A DNA stretch of 64,000 nucleotides from Thalassomonas actiniarum (GCF_000948975.2 NZ_CP059735.1:5392603-5456602); one strand, 5' to 3'. Positions 16,216 to 25,716 are shown, counted from the first letter of the stretch. The notes: generated from the sequence alone by a model not told the origin. Program-made: numbers and translations.

Positions 16216-16399
16216 CTCCCCGCTTCCTCTGTTTACAACAGGTATGCTTATTCAAATTGCTGGTGGTGTTGGAAGCAACATAGGTAAAGGTGTAAAACCA
16301 GCGAATGCTATTATGCCTGATACTAATAATTTTTCAGTCATGACTGCTGATATGACGCTTGAAGTTGGTAGTAACATAGGCAAAGGAAAAGAGCCTTAA
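16139..16399 (+). CDS. Small protein with duplicated VGSNIGKG motif
   Basis: An 86-residue open frame overlapping the end of the XRE gene; AAGGGATGAAG before the ATG at 16139 is a plausible ribosome site. An internal ATG at 16244 would give a ~51-residue product. The C-terminal half carries 'VGSNIGKG' twice. The two coding copies (16268-16290 and 16364-16386) differ at three bases, all at third codon positions and all silent, which supports translation and selection on the peptide. No family recognised. It could be a secreted or processed peptide, but no clear signal sequence is seen. Confidence 0.5.
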   Translation: MIKLNGLQNEKRERKEQKVGINKSNSSPLPLFTTGMLIQIAGGVGSNIGKGVKPANAIMPDTNNFSVMTADMTLEVGSNIGKGKEP

Positions 16400-16427
16400 T
16401 CATAAGTAGCGATTATATCAAATAATT

Positions 16428-16487
16428 ACAGGTGTTGATTATTTAGAGTAAGACGAACCAACTAAAACTTAAGCGGTCAATACCTGT
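16428..16487. promoter_or_regulatory. Spaced inverted repeat before the 30-aa peptide gene
   Basis: Arms ACAGGTGTTGAT (16428-16439) and GTCAATACCTGT (16476-16487) pair at 10 of 12 positions (two G-U-type mismatches), with 36 bases between. They lie in the leader of the peptide/membrane-protein unit. This may be an operator pair or an RNA stem. Confidence 0.4.
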
Positions 16488-16517
16488 TATTTAACGGACA
16501 AATTTACAAGGAGAGAT

Positions 16518-16610
16518 ATGAAACAGAAAATCATCGGTCCAGCAGTATTTGATCAGAATATCCACCGCAAAAGTGCGGTTGCAGGAGTCAGACCACGTGA
16601 ATATGATTAA
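16518..16610 (+). CDS. 30-residue leader peptide or peptide gene
   Basis: A short open frame with an almost ideal ribosome site (AAGGAGAGAT) directly before the ATG. The peptide begins MKQKIIGPAVFD and ends GVRPREYD; it is hydrophilic with no signal peptide. Its TAA lies inside the start region of the next gene (ATG at 16603), so the two frames overlap by eight bases. This looks like translational coupling. Whether the peptide itself has a function is unknown. Confidence 0.55.
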   Translation: MKQKIIGPAVFDQNIHRKSAVAGVRPREYD

Positions 16611-17223
16611 ACTGACTTTGATCATTCTGGGAATGACATTTGCGATAGTCAGTAAAGACCCTTTATATATGGCAATCCTTGTCAATGTAACAATATTTAC
16701 AGTCATGCTAATCAATCGTCATGATATCAATATCGTTTCTCTATGCCTGATATTTTTAATTGTAAAATTAACAGAAACAATTATTTGGGAAAATTTCATT
16801 GTAACTAAAAGCGAAACCATGAGCTCTATGTGGGTCAATGCTATTATTTTTGCATTTCATTTCATAATAGATTTGTCGTTAATGATTATGGTGATGTTAA
16901 GAGCACCATATACTCGGGGATGGCTGGCAGCAAGAAACAAGCCCATAGATAAAGTGCATATCTACAGGGCAGAAGTAGCCTTCGTCAGCCTATTCTTTGC
17001 TTTTATGCTGGTAGATCTCGCCGCCCTGTTAGAAAATTTTATCCGCCACCTGGACGAAATAGGCTTCAGTGATGAAACCGCAGAAGTATTTTCCAACTGG
17101 AACTGGATTTATTATCAATATGAACATATTAAAATAGTACTCACTAGCATATCTTATCTACTGCTATGGTCCATGACCATAGCAGTTGGCAAGGAAAAAC
17201 ATCGAACAGCTGATCTGAGCTAA
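16603..17223 (+). CDS. Hypothetical six-TM membrane protein
   Basis: 206 residues from the ATG at 16603. The frame is open further up to 16549, but the region upstream encodes the 30-residue peptide in another frame and gives no better start. Six hydrophobic helices can be traced, with short loops and an acidic segment before the last helix. No catalytic or transporter motif is recognised. It is downstream of and coupled to the peptide gene and ends before a strong terminator. Family unknown. Confidence 0.65.
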   Translation: MIKLTLIILGMTFAIVSKDPLYMAILVNVTIFTVMLINRHDINIVSLCLIFLIVKLTETIIWENFIVTKSETMSSMWVNAIIFAFHFIIDLSLMIMVMLRAPYTRGWLAARNKPIDKVHIYRAEVAFVSLFFAFMLVDLAALLENFIRHLDEIGFSDETAEVFSNWNWIYYQYEHIKIVLTSISYLLLWSMTIAVGKEKHRTADLS

Positions 17224-17297
17224 TAAATACCGAACACAGTAGACATCAATGTCGCATTCTTTCGTAATCATATGATTACCTGATATTGTTTACAAAA

Positions 17298-17325
17298 AAA
17301 GGCAAGTAAGTGGTCACTTGCCTTT
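17298..17325. terminator. Bidirectional terminator
   Basis: AAAGGCAAGT / ACTTGCCTTT, a perfect 10-bp stem with an 8-base loop, between the six-TM gene and the convergent gene at 17371. The long A run on its left gives a good T tract for the minus-strand gene; the + strand side has a shorter TTTCATTCTC. Confidence 0.85.
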
Positions 17326-17370
17326 CATTCTCAAACACCATCTGACGTCAATAACGCTTAGCGAATCCGA

Positions 17371-17766
17371 CTAATTCGCCTCTGTCATCACCAGTTCGCT
17401 TTGCAACCAGTCATACGCCTGTTGCCAGCCTAATTCCAGACCGGAAAAGCTTTTCAGGTTCCAGTCGTCCATGGCGCGTTTTTCCAATAACTCCCGGGTA
17501 ACCTGCTCGCTCTGCTTATTGTAGATCACCACAGCCATAGCCTTGATTTTTTCATAAGAGACTACGGTCAGCTGGGCTTCATAGGTAAATGTATAGTTAT
17601 TGATCCTGTGCACTAAAATGCCCAGTTCACCGGGAAACATACGTTCCAGGAAATTATCACATTCTTCGGTCATTTCCAGCGTGATTTCAACGCCTTCGTC
17701 CACGATGATTTCTGCGATATTTTCCGATAGGATATTTACATAACCAAAACTTAACTTATGCTTCAT
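17371..17766 (-). CDS. Hypothetical STAS/SpoIIAA-like protein
   Basis: 131 residues from the ATG at 17766, which has AAGGAAGTGAGAAGT in front; an upstream GTG is less likely. The sequence 'FGYVNILSENIAEIIVDEGVEITLEM...' and 'AMAVVIYNKQSEQVTREL' looks like the alpha/beta pattern of STAS/SpoIIAA-like domains common in Colwelliaceae. No signal peptide. It stands alone upstream of mrcB on the same strand, with a terminator downstream. The function is not known. Confidence 0.65.
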   Translation of the reverse strand: MKHKLSFGYVNILSENIAEIIVDEGVEITLEMTEECDNFLERMFPGELGILVHRINNYTFTYEAQLTVVSYEKIKAMAVVIYNKQSEQVTRELLEKRAMDDWNLKSFSGLELGWQQAYDWLQSELVMTEAN

Positions 17767-18037
17767 ACTTCTCACTTCCTTTTGTTTTAATTGTGTATTT
17801 TACTAGAGTAGCAAGCAGACAATAATGATATTGCTCAATGAAGTTTTAATGACAACTCCCGAAATGTTTTTGATGTGCTGCCGTTACCAAACCCTGGCTC
17901 CTGCTTCGGCTAAGACTTAACTGAAGCAAGATATTAACATGATTTTACATTACATTAATAAAAGAGGCCTATTTGTTAACTATAGTTCAGGAATTTTTAT
18001 TTGCGTGATTTTCCTTTATTCACCTTTTCTTTAGTTT

Positions 18038-20383
18038 TTATTTGCCAAGCAAACGCTCCAGCCAGGAGCGGGTATCCGGACGTTTCTGCAGGCAATTTTC
18101 GTTCACCCTGATAGCCAAACTGATGGCTGGATAGAGCTCGGTATTATCGCATTCATCCGTGACCGCATTACCACTTTGGCGTTCAAACAAGGTCATGGCG
18201 ATCCCTTCCGGCATAACGACCTGTTTCTCAACAACCCCCTGCTGTTTTAAAAAATCGGCAAATAACACCAGGGCGCCGCTGCTGCCGGTAAGCCCCATGG
18301 ATTTGTTATCGTCACGCCCGACCCAGGTGGTGACCAGGTGGCGGGCATCGTAACCGATAAACCAGCTGTCGCGTAAATCATTGGTGGTACCGGTTTTACC
18401 CGCTACCTGTTTATCTTTTAAACGCCAGCTCAGGGAGCGTGCCGTACCTCGCTGCGTTACCTGCTCCAGGGCATAATCGAGCAGATAGGCGGCATTTTCC
18501 GACATCCTGGGTTCAGCCGGGCGAGCAAACTGCCATAAGCTTTCTCCCTGCCCGGAAACGATATGGGTAATGGTATGGGTTTGCTGGTAAGCCCCCTGCG
18601 CGGCAATGGGCAAATAAAGCTGGTTGATTTCCATCGGCGACATATTGATGGAGCCCAGCAACAACGATGGCCGGGTGGTAATATCCTGCTGGTAACCGAG
18701 TAAATGAATGGCATCGGCAACCGCATCCAGCCCCAAAGACATCCCCAGATTCACGGTAGGAATATTTAATGACAACACCAGGCTGTCAATTAAAGACACC
18801 TGCTCCCGGTACTTGCCGTCATAGTTTTTCGGCCGCCATTCTTTACCGCCGTCGCTGGCCAGGGTTATGGCTTTGTCATCAAGTACGGTGGCAAAGTTAT
18901 ACTCTTCATACCTTTCCAGCGCCGCCAGGTAAACTGCGGGTTTGATCAAAGAGCCCACCGGACGCCTGGCGTTTAACGCCCGGTTAAAACCGGAATAATT
19001 GCTTTTACGGCCACCGCTTAATGCCCGGATCTCACCGCTGGCAATATCGGTAACCAGCATCGCTGCCTGCAATTCTTGCTGGCTACTGCTTTTTTCCAGC
19101 GCCGCCAGGCGCTCGGTGATAGTTTGCTCCAACAGGGCCTGGCTGCGGTGGGAAAAGCCGGTAAAAACTTTGATATCCGACAGTTCCCGGTAGTTCTCCA
19201 GATGTTGGGATAACTCGCGTTTCACCTGCTGCAGATAAGCGGGGTACTTTTGTTTCACCAAACGGCGGGATTTTCGCACCGATAAGGGATCATTAAGTGC
19301 CTGCTCGAAATCCGGCTGACTTAATAAATGGTGTTCATACATCAGGCGAAGAATAAGGTCGCGCCGTTTTTTGGCACGCTCCGGATAACGCCAGGGATCA
19401 TAATAACTCGGTCCCTTGATCTGGCCGATTAATAACGCCATCTCTCCGGCATCAAGCTGATTGACACTTTTGCCGAAATAAAATTTTGCCGCCAAACCGA
19501 AACCATAGATGCCGTTGGCATAATGCTGGCCGAGGTAAACTTCATTGACATAGGCTTCGAGCAACTGGTCTTTGCTGTACCTGTACTCAAGAATAAGCGA
19601 CATCAGGGCTTCATTGACCTTACGCCACAGTGTTTTTTGCCGGGTCAAAAACATGTTTTTCACCAGCTGCTGGGTCAGGGTACTGCCCCCCTGCACCGTG
19701 CGCCCGGCGCGGATATTTTGCACCAGGGCCCTGAGAATACCGAGCGGCGAAACCCCGGCATGAAAATAAAAATCCCTGTCTTCCACCAGCAATAAGGTAT
19801 CAAGCAAGGCTTCCGGAACATTTTCCAGCCCCACCAGCACCCGGTCTTCTTTGTTTTCAGGCACGATACGGTCCAGCAATACCGGCTCAAGCACTAACTG
19901 CGCCGCCTGTTCACTGCCCAAATATAAGCGGGAAATCTGGCCCTGGCTGACATCCACGGTCAACTCGGCGGCAGCTTCTATGCCTGAGCCAAAATCAAAG
20001 GCGCGGCGAAAAATAATGATGCGCTTTTTAGATAAGGCAAATTGCCCGGGGCGGCTGACCTTAGCCACTTTTTGGTAACCATTGTAAGTTAACGATGAAG
20101 CCAGCGCCGGTAGGTCCAGCGGCTCTCCCGGCAGCAGGGTTTCGGTCCGGCCAAACACCTGCACCGGCACCTGCCACTTTTGCCCCTCAAAGGTACGGCG
20201 GACTTTGCCGTCAAGATAAATGGCATATCCTCCCAGGGCCAGCAAAGCCACCAGGGTTAATTTCATTCCGGTAAAAAACAGCCAGCGTAGCCAGCCCCTG
20301 CTGCGGGCAACGGCCTTTGCCTGTGGTTTTTGCTTGCTACTTTTTTTACTGCTTTTACTGCTTGTTGCTTTTTTCTTCGCCAT
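18038..20383 (-). CDS. mrcB: Penicillin-binding protein 1B, bifunctional
   Basis: Inner-membrane enzyme that polymerises lipid II and cross-links peptidoglycan. 781 residues: a basic cytoplasmic tail, one TM helix (~35-55), a UB2H-like region (~60-150), a GT51 transglycosylase with catalytic 'EDRDFYFHAGV' (Glu201) and 'GGSTLTQQLVKNMFL', then a transpeptidase with Ser478 in SxxK ('GSLIK'), SLN at 538-540 and KTGT at 663-666. All key residues are present. It is 33 bases downstream of hrpB and probably co-transcribed with it. This order matches the E. coli hrpB-mrcB neighbourhood. Confidence 0.96.
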   Translation of the reverse strand: MAKKKATSSKSSKKSSKQKPQAKAVARSRGWLRWLFFTGMKLTLVALLALGGYAIYLDGKVRRTFEGQKWQVPVQVFGRTETLLPGEPLDLPALASSLTYNGYQKVAKVSRPGQFALSKKRIIIFRRAFDFGSGIEAAAELTVDVSQGQISRLYLGSEQAAQLVLEPVLLDRIVPENKEDRVLVGLENVPEALLDTLLLVEDRDFYFHAGVSPLGILRALVQNIRAGRTVQGGSTLTQQLVKNMFLTRQKTLWRKVNEALMSLILEYRYSKDQLLEAYVNEVYLGQHYANGIYGFGLAAKFYFGKSVNQLDAGEMALLIGQIKGPSYYDPWRYPERAKKRRDLILRLMYEHHLLSQPDFEQALNDPLSVRKSRRLVKQKYPAYLQQVKRELSQHLENYRELSDIKVFTGFSHRSQALLEQTITERLAALEKSSSQQELQAAMLVTDIASGEIRALSGGRKSNYSGFNRALNARRPVGSLIKPAVYLAALERYEEYNFATVLDDKAITLASDGGKEWRPKNYDGKYREQVSLIDSLVLSLNIPTVNLGMSLGLDAVADAIHLLGYQQDITTRPSLLLGSINMSPMEINQLYLPIAAQGAYQQTHTITHIVSGQGESLWQFARPAEPRMSENAAYLLDYALEQVTQRGTARSLSWRLKDKQVAGKTGTTNDLRDSWFIGYDARHLVTTWVGRDDNKSMGLTGSSGALVLFADFLKQQGVVEKQVVMPEGIAMTLFERQSGNAVTDECDNTELYPAISLAIRVNENCLQKRPDTRSWLERLLGK

Positions 20384-20416
20384 TTTAATTCTGCTCTAAT
20401 ATAAGGTTGCCACCGG

Positions 20417-22987
20417 CTAAGATCGGCGTGGTTTAATAGATCTGCCCGCTTTTTCCAGCAAGGGCTGCTCCGGCCAGCGGTGTTTCGGGTAACGGCCGCG
20501 CATATCTTTTGCCACTTCAAAATAAGAGTTTTGCCAGAAATGGTTTAAATCACTGGTCACCTGAATGGGCCTTTTCGCCGGGGATAACAATTCAAAACAT
20601 AACGGGGCCTTGCCCCAGGCCAGCAAAGGTGAGACCAGCTCGCCGAACACTTCCTGCAATACCACAGACACTTTGGGATTGTGCTGCTGGCTATAGGTGA
20701 TCATGACTTTTTTATCCGACGGCGTCAGGTAATACTCAGGCGCCTGCTGCTCCAGCTCCGTCTGCTTTGACCAATCCAGGCTTTGCTTTAATATCGACAG
20801 CAGATTGATTTTTTTCAGCTCGGCAACCGAGCTGATGCCGCTCAGGTAGGGCTGCAACCACAAGGATAATTGTTCCAACATATTCTTTTCGGTGAAGACC
20901 TCAAAACTGCTGTCATATAACGCCAGCCACCTGGCCCTGTCCAGCCAGGACAAGGAGGCTTTATCCCAGGGTAAAATGGCCAACCGGGTTTCTTTTACCG
21001 CCGCCAGCAAACAGGCTTCGATTGCCGCTTTATCCGGCTCGGTGATCGTTTGTCTGCCTAAAACCAGCGCCCCCAACTTATGCTCGACGCTGCCGGATAT
21101 TTTATTTTTTTCTTTATCGTAACGGTACTGGCTTTTTTGTTTTAGCTGGTCGCCAAACAGGGATTTAATCGCCTCCAGGCTGACCGGTGCCGCCAGGTAG
21201 ATTCGTCCCTGTGTTTTTTGTCCGTCTACCTGGGGCGCCACTAAAAAGGCTGCTTCTGCCAGGGGATCATCATCAAACAGCATGGCCCCTTTACCGTTGG
21301 CTAACTGGAAATTGGCGGCATGGCCTGCGCGCCGTTTCCCTATCCGGTCCGGATAGGCCAGCGCCAGTAATTGCCCGCTGTATTGATGAATTTCGGCCAG
21401 GCTATAAGCCTGGGCTTGTTTGTCGCCGCCGAGTTTTCGCTGCCAGTTACGGCTGTTTTGCAGCGCCTGCTCGGCGGAAAAGGGCACTAAAGGATGTTGC
21501 TCGCGAGCCTTATTGCGCTGGCGGCGATAATCTTGCAGGGCAATCAAGCGGGCATTGAGATCTGCCCCCTTACCGCTGGTAAAAATATCCCGCTCCGACA
21601 GCAGCGCCGCTAAATCGCAGGCTAGGGTCAGCTGCTGCCACTTTTTCCCCTGCATCAGCATTTTGGCAAAGCGCGGCTCTATGCCTAAGGAAATACCCCG
21701 CTGGCCGATCTCGGTTATGGCGCCGTCTTCATCGAGCAGGCCAACTTCGGTTAGCAGGTTTTTTGCCTGCTGAAAATGCGCAGCCGGCGGCGGCGTTAAC
21801 CAGCTCAGCTCAGACGGCTGTTTTACCCCCCACATCGCCAGCTCCAGCACCAGGGAAGCAAGGTCAACTACCTTGATTTCTTCTTCGTAATAATCTGCCA
21901 GCTGATGGTGCTGGCTTTCGGTCCATAACCGGTAGCAGCTGCCAGCGCTGAGACGGCCGGCCCGGCCTTTTCTTTGCTCCGCCGATGCCTTGGACACCAT
22001 ACAGCTGACCAAACGTGTCATACCGCTTGAGGGATCATACAGGGATCTTTTGCTTAAGCCGGTATCGATCACACAGCGTATGCCTTCTATGGTCAAACTG
22101 GTTTCGGCAACATTAGTGGTAAACACCAGTTTACGCCGCCCTTGGGCATCCGGTAAAATCGCCTGTTGTTGTTTGTCTGCCGACAATTCGCCATATAAGG
22201 GCAATAACAGCACATCCGGATCGCGATAATCCGGCGCCAGGGTTTCAATCGCCTTATTGATCTCCCCTTTACCCGGCAGAAATATCAAGATATCGCCTTC
22301 ATGCTCGTGAAAGGCCGTTGCCGCTGCCTTTTTCAACGGCTCAAGATAACTGTAACGGCCGGTCGCCGGTATTGGCCGGGGCAGATAAAACGTCTCTACC
22401 GGGAATACCCGGCCGGGACAAATCACCACAGGCGCATCCGATAAAAACTCACTGACCGCCGCCGTGTCTATGGTGGCAGACATCACCAAAATTTTCAGGT
22501 CATCACGCAGGGCCTGCTGAATTTCCAACCCCAGGGTCAGCGACAGATCCGCATGTATGGAGCGCTCGTGAAATTCATCAAAAATAATCAGACCGATATC
22601 CGCCAGTTCGGGATCATGTTGGATCCTGCGGGTGAGGATCCCTTCGGTCACAATTTCCAACATAGTGGTTTTAGAGCAGGTATTATCATTTTTTACCTGG
22701 TAACCGACACTTTGCCCGACTTTTTCCCCTAACTGAGCTGCCAGGTAGGTAGCAATAGACTTAGCCGCCAAACGCCTGGGCTCAAGCATGACGATTTTTT
22801 TGCCTGCACCGATATTCGCCTGTAACAGAGACAGGGGCACCTTAGTAGATTTACCGGCGCCGGGGTCCGCCTGCAATACCAGGGTATTGTTTGTTGTCAG
22901 TAACTGGGTGATCTCAGGCAGGAAATCATCAATGGGCAGTGATTTAGTCAAGGTTATGTCTTTAATGCAAAGTAATATCAAAGGCAT
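20417..22987 (-). CDS. hrpB: ATP-dependent RNA helicase HrpB
   Basis: DEAH-type helicase family protein of unknown physiological target, 856 residues. It shows Walker A 'DPGAGKST', 'DEFHERS' as the DEAH-box variant, 'SATID', motif VI 'EQRKGRAGR', and the HrpB C-terminal domain. The start at 22987 adds about ten residues compared with E. coli HrpB; an internal start at the codon before KSLPIDDFL would fit the family better, but no strong ribosome site decides it. It is divergent from thpR with only ~50 bases between. Confidence 0.93.
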   Translation of the reverse strand: MPLILLCIKDITLTKSLPIDDFLPEITQLLTTNNTLVLQADPGAGKSTKVPLSLLQANIGAGKKIVMLEPRRLAAKSIATYLAAQLGEKVGQSVGYQVKNDNTCSKTTMLEIVTEGILTRRIQHDPELADIGLIIFDEFHERSIHADLSLTLGLEIQQALRDDLKILVMSATIDTAAVSEFLSDAPVVICPGRVFPVETFYLPRPIPATGRYSYLEPLKKAAATAFHEHEGDILIFLPGKGEINKAIETLAPDYRDPDVLLLPLYGELSADKQQQAILPDAQGRRKLVFTTNVAETSLTIEGIRCVIDTGLSKRSLYDPSSGMTRLVSCMVSKASAEQRKGRAGRLSAGSCYRLWTESQHHQLADYYEEEIKVVDLASLVLELAMWGVKQPSELSWLTPPPAAHFQQAKNLLTEVGLLDEDGAITEIGQRGISLGIEPRFAKMLMQGKKWQQLTLACDLAALLSERDIFTSGKGADLNARLIALQDYRRQRNKAREQHPLVPFSAEQALQNSRNWQRKLGGDKQAQAYSLAEIHQYSGQLLALAYPDRIGKRRAGHAANFQLANGKGAMLFDDDPLAEAAFLVAPQVDGQKTQGRIYLAAPVSLEAIKSLFGDQLKQKSQYRYDKEKNKISGSVEHKLGALVLGRQTITEPDKAAIEACLLAAVKETRLAILPWDKASLSWLDRARWLALYDSSFEVFTEKNMLEQLSLWLQPYLSGISSVAELKKINLLSILKQSLDWSKQTELEQQAPEYYLTPSDKKVMITYSQQHNPKVSVVLQEVFGELVSPLLAWGKAPLCFELLSPAKRPIQVTSDLNHFWQNSYFEVAKDMRGRYPKHRWPEQPLLEKAGRSIKPRRS

Positions 22988-23046
22988 ATAATAAACATGA
23001 GACGCACTCCCGCAAAGGCTTATTTTACCAAGCAGGCATGTTAATT

Positions 23047-23592
23047 ATGAACCGGTATTTTTTTGCCCTGAACCTGTCCCATAAAAGCAAAAAACAGTTA
23101 ATACGCTGGCGAGACAGCGAGCTGGCCCTGCCCTGTCACCCGGTAGCCGGGGACAACCTCCATATTACCCTGGCGTTTTTAGGGGTGTTAACAGACGAAA
23201 AGAAACAGCAGCTGTTAACCGGAGCCGGACAACTGGCTGATACCCTCAGGCATGAAGACATAACCCCGTTAAAGATTAACCGCCTGGGTTATTTTAAAAG
23301 GCCCAAAGTGCTCTATCTGGCCAATGACGATATCCCTGACTGGCAAAATAAACTGGCAGCAGGTTTAACAAAACAGGCTTTGGATGCTGGTTTAAACCAG
23401 GAGCAGCGCCGTTATCTCTCCCATATAACCCTTTATCGAAAAGTACGCGCTTTACCCGGGGAACTTCCCCTGGTGAACATGCTTACCCCGATCGACAGGT
23501 TCAGCTTATTTCAATCGCTGTCAACAGCAACAGGCGTACGCTATCAGGCGGTAAAAACCTGGCACCTGACATCGAGTCAAAGTGCAGGATAA
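23047..23592 (+). CDS. thpR: RNA 2',3'-cyclic phosphodiesterase (2H family, LigT)
   Basis: 181 residues from the ATG at 23047 (an ATG at 23038 adds three residues). Two catalytic HxTx motifs, 'LHITLAFLG' and 'SHITLYRK', define the 2H phosphoesterase fold. Family members open 2',3'-cyclic phosphate RNA ends and were first described as 2'-5' RNA ligases in E. coli. It is divergent from hrpB, as in the E. coli gene order. Confidence 0.92.
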   Translation: MNRYFFALNLSHKSKKQLIRWRDSELALPCHPVAGDNLHITLAFLGVLTDEKKQQLLTGAGQLADTLRHEDITPLKINRLGYFKRPKVLYLANDDIPDWQNKLAAGLTKQALDAGLNQEQRRYLSHITLYRKVRALPGELPLVNMLTPIDRFSLFQSLSTATGVRYQAVKTWHLTSSQSAG

Positions 23593-23759
23593 CAGCAGGC
23601 GGTAGCAAATCCCCCTGATTATGATATCCGGGTCTGCAGCGGATAACGGATAAAAATCAGCCAGGATTTTAGCGCTAATATTTTGTCCGGCTTTCTTACT
23701 TGGCAACTCAGGCTAAACTTGGTACTAATAAAGATCACATTGACAAATGGAATTTGAAA

Positions 23760-24197
23760 ATGACAGATAATGCTCTCGACAAAAACAATGGCAATAACAG
23801 TGGAAACAAGCCGGGCAGCTACAGCATAGAACACCAGGATAATATTCTCGATACCCGGGTATACGGCCCGCTTCCCCCTCAAGTTGTCGAACAATACCAT
23901 AGGGATATGCGCAGCGCCTGTGAAAGCTTTCAAGGAAAAAAGTGGGGAGCACTGGTCACTTATTACGGCGGGGAACTGATCACACCGGACACGGAAGAAA
24001 CCTTGATCAGCATCGCCAAACACCGCATACAACATGGTATGGTAGCAAACGCCACAGTGATCCTCGAAAGTAAACATACCGATCTGCAGCAGATGCAATT
24101 AAAACGTATCTATCAAAGCTGCCAACTGGAATTTCATGTCTTCACCAATACCGAAATCGCCAGGAACTGGTTATCTCAGTATTTAGCACAACAGTGA
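23760..24197 (+). CDS. Hypothetical STAS/SpoIIAA-like protein
   Basis: 145 residues from the ATG at 23760, which has TGGAATTTGAAA in front. A frame-open extension to 23700 is unlikely because it gives no better site. The hydrophilic first ~20 residues are followed by an alpha/beta region ('YGPLPPQVVEQYHRDM...WGALVTYYGGELI...VANATVILES...HVFTNTEIARNWL') like the STAS-like proteins of Colwellia relatives. No catalytic motif. It stands alone between thpR and the convergent pepB. Confidence 0.65.
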   Translation: MTDNALDKNNGNNSGNKPGSYSIEHQDNILDTRVYGPLPPQVVEQYHRDMRSACESFQGKKWGALVTYYGGELITPDTEETLISIAKHRIQHGMVANATVILESKHTDLQQMQLKRIYQSCQLEFHVFTNTEIARNWLSQYLAQQ

Positions 24198-24255
24198 TTT
24201 ATCAGGAGTTGCAGCCAACAACGCACACCTGAACGACCCCATGTGTTCACCCATA

Positions 24256-24284
24256 CAGAGATCGCCGAAAACCGGCAATCTCTG
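24256..24284. terminator. Stem-loop between convergent genes
   Basis: CAGAGATCGCCG / CGGCAATCTCTG, 12 bp with one mismatch and a 5-base loop, between the genes ending at 24197 (plus) and 24305 (minus). There is no T run on either side, so termination is likely but not certain. Confidence 0.5.
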
Positions 24285-24304
24285 CATTGAGCGCAACAAA
24301 AACG

Positions 24305-25597
24305 TTATGCTTTATCGCAAATCAAGGCTGCAATGGTAGCGATGCCCTGACCTGTACCGCCGGCAGCCCACAGACTATTGGCGCTGCCGTTATAGGCGGC
24401 GGCTAAGTCCATATGCAACCAGCCCTTGCCTTCATTGGCAACAAAGCGCGCCAGGAAGCCCGCGGCATTGCTGGCGCCACCGGCACCACCGCCTTTTTGG
24501 GTACGGCTGTTGGCGGTATCGGCAAATACCGAACTGCATTTATCCTGATGCCAGCGCTCTAAAGGCAACTGCCACACCGGCTCATTCGCTTTCACCGCTT
24601 CTGCTTTGGTTTGCTCCATCAAGTCGGCATCTAAACCAAATAATGCGGTGTAATCACCGCCGGTAGCCATCATGGCCGCCCCCGTCAGGGTTGCCGCATC
24701 GATAATCAGGCCACTGTTAGCTTCTGCCGCCGCCAGCAAACCATCTGCCAGCACTAACCGGCCTTCGGCATCGGTATTGGCCACTTCCACCGTCAGGCCG
24801 TTTTTATAGGTTAAAATGTCACCGAGTTTATAGGCGTGGCTACTGACCATGTTCTCGGCGCAACATAAAAATAACTTCACCCTTTTATCCAGGCCCTGCT
24901 TGATCGCCAGTGCCAAAGCGCCGGCAACGACGGCTGCGCCGCCCATATCACATTTCATATCAAACATACCGGCACTGGGTTTTATGCTGTAACCGCCACT
25001 GTCAAAGGTGATGCCTTTACCCACTAAGCTGGCCGCAACCGGCGCCTGGCTGTCACCGGTAGGGTTATAATCAAGGATCATCAAACAAGGTGGATTGATG
25101 CTGCCTTTACCGACATTATAAATCCCGGTCCAGCCCTGCTGCTCAAGATCTTCCCCGGAGATAATTCCCACCGATACATGCTCAGGCGCCAGGGTCTTAA
25201 TATATTCCGCCGCCAGTTCAGCCAGTTTCAGCGGGTATAGCTGGGAAGGGGTCTGGTTGGTCAGATCCCGGCTCCAGGCAAAAATGGCCAGTTTATCCGC
25301 CAGCTGCCCGGCCTTATCTCCGGTAAACTCAACATTGGTGAGTTTGCCGACACAGGTAAAGCCCATAGCAAATGCCCACTGGCTCTGCTCTGTCCATAAA
25401 TCGCCGGTTAATTTGGCGGTATCTATGCCCAGACCTTCAATTTTTCGCCCGGCCTTTTGGATGTCCCTTAACGACAATTCCTGACCGTCTTTAAGGCAAA
25501 TATGAATTTCATTCTTAAAAATCTGTACCGGGTTATCCGCCTGCCAGCCTTCTGACACCGGGGTATTGGTTAATATGATATTGGTTGTTTTAGTCAT
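24305..25597 (-). CDS. pepB: Peptidase B (M17 aminopeptidase)
   Basis: Cytoplasmic leucyl-type aminopeptidase that degrades dipeptides with N-terminal acidic and other residues. The 430-residue length is close to E. coli PepB (427). The family signature 'NTDAEGRLVLADGL' and the metal-binding segments 'GKGITFDSGGYSIKP' and 'MKCDMGGAA' are present. It is divergent from sfsA; the 119-base interval must contain both promoters. Confidence 0.95.
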   Translation of the reverse strand: MTKTTNIILTNTPVSEGWQADNPVQIFKNEIHICLKDGQELSLRDIQKAGRKIEGLGIDTAKLTGDLWTEQSQWAFAMGFTCVGKLTNVEFTGDKAGQLADKLAIFAWSRDLTNQTPSQLYPLKLAELAAEYIKTLAPEHVSVGIISGEDLEQQGWTGIYNVGKGSINPPCLMILDYNPTGDSQAPVAASLVGKGITFDSGGYSIKPSAGMFDMKCDMGGAAVVAGALALAIKQGLDKRVKLFLCCAENMVSSHAYKLGDILTYKNGLTVEVANTDAEGRLVLADGLLAAAEANSGLIIDAATLTGAAMMATGGDYTALFGLDADLMEQTKAEAVKANEPVWQLPLERWHQDKCSSVFADTANSRTQKGGGAGGASNAAGFLARFVANEGKGWLHMDLAAAYNGSANSLWAAGGTGQGIATIAALICDKA

Positions 25598-25716
25598 TAT
25601 TCTTCCTTCACTGGGCGTTATCTGCCTTAGTCTATCTTAATCACGGCGTTTTTTTGCAATTTTAGTCAGAAAAATGATATTTATAGCTTTTTCTGTATTG
25701 CCAACAAAATAACCCT

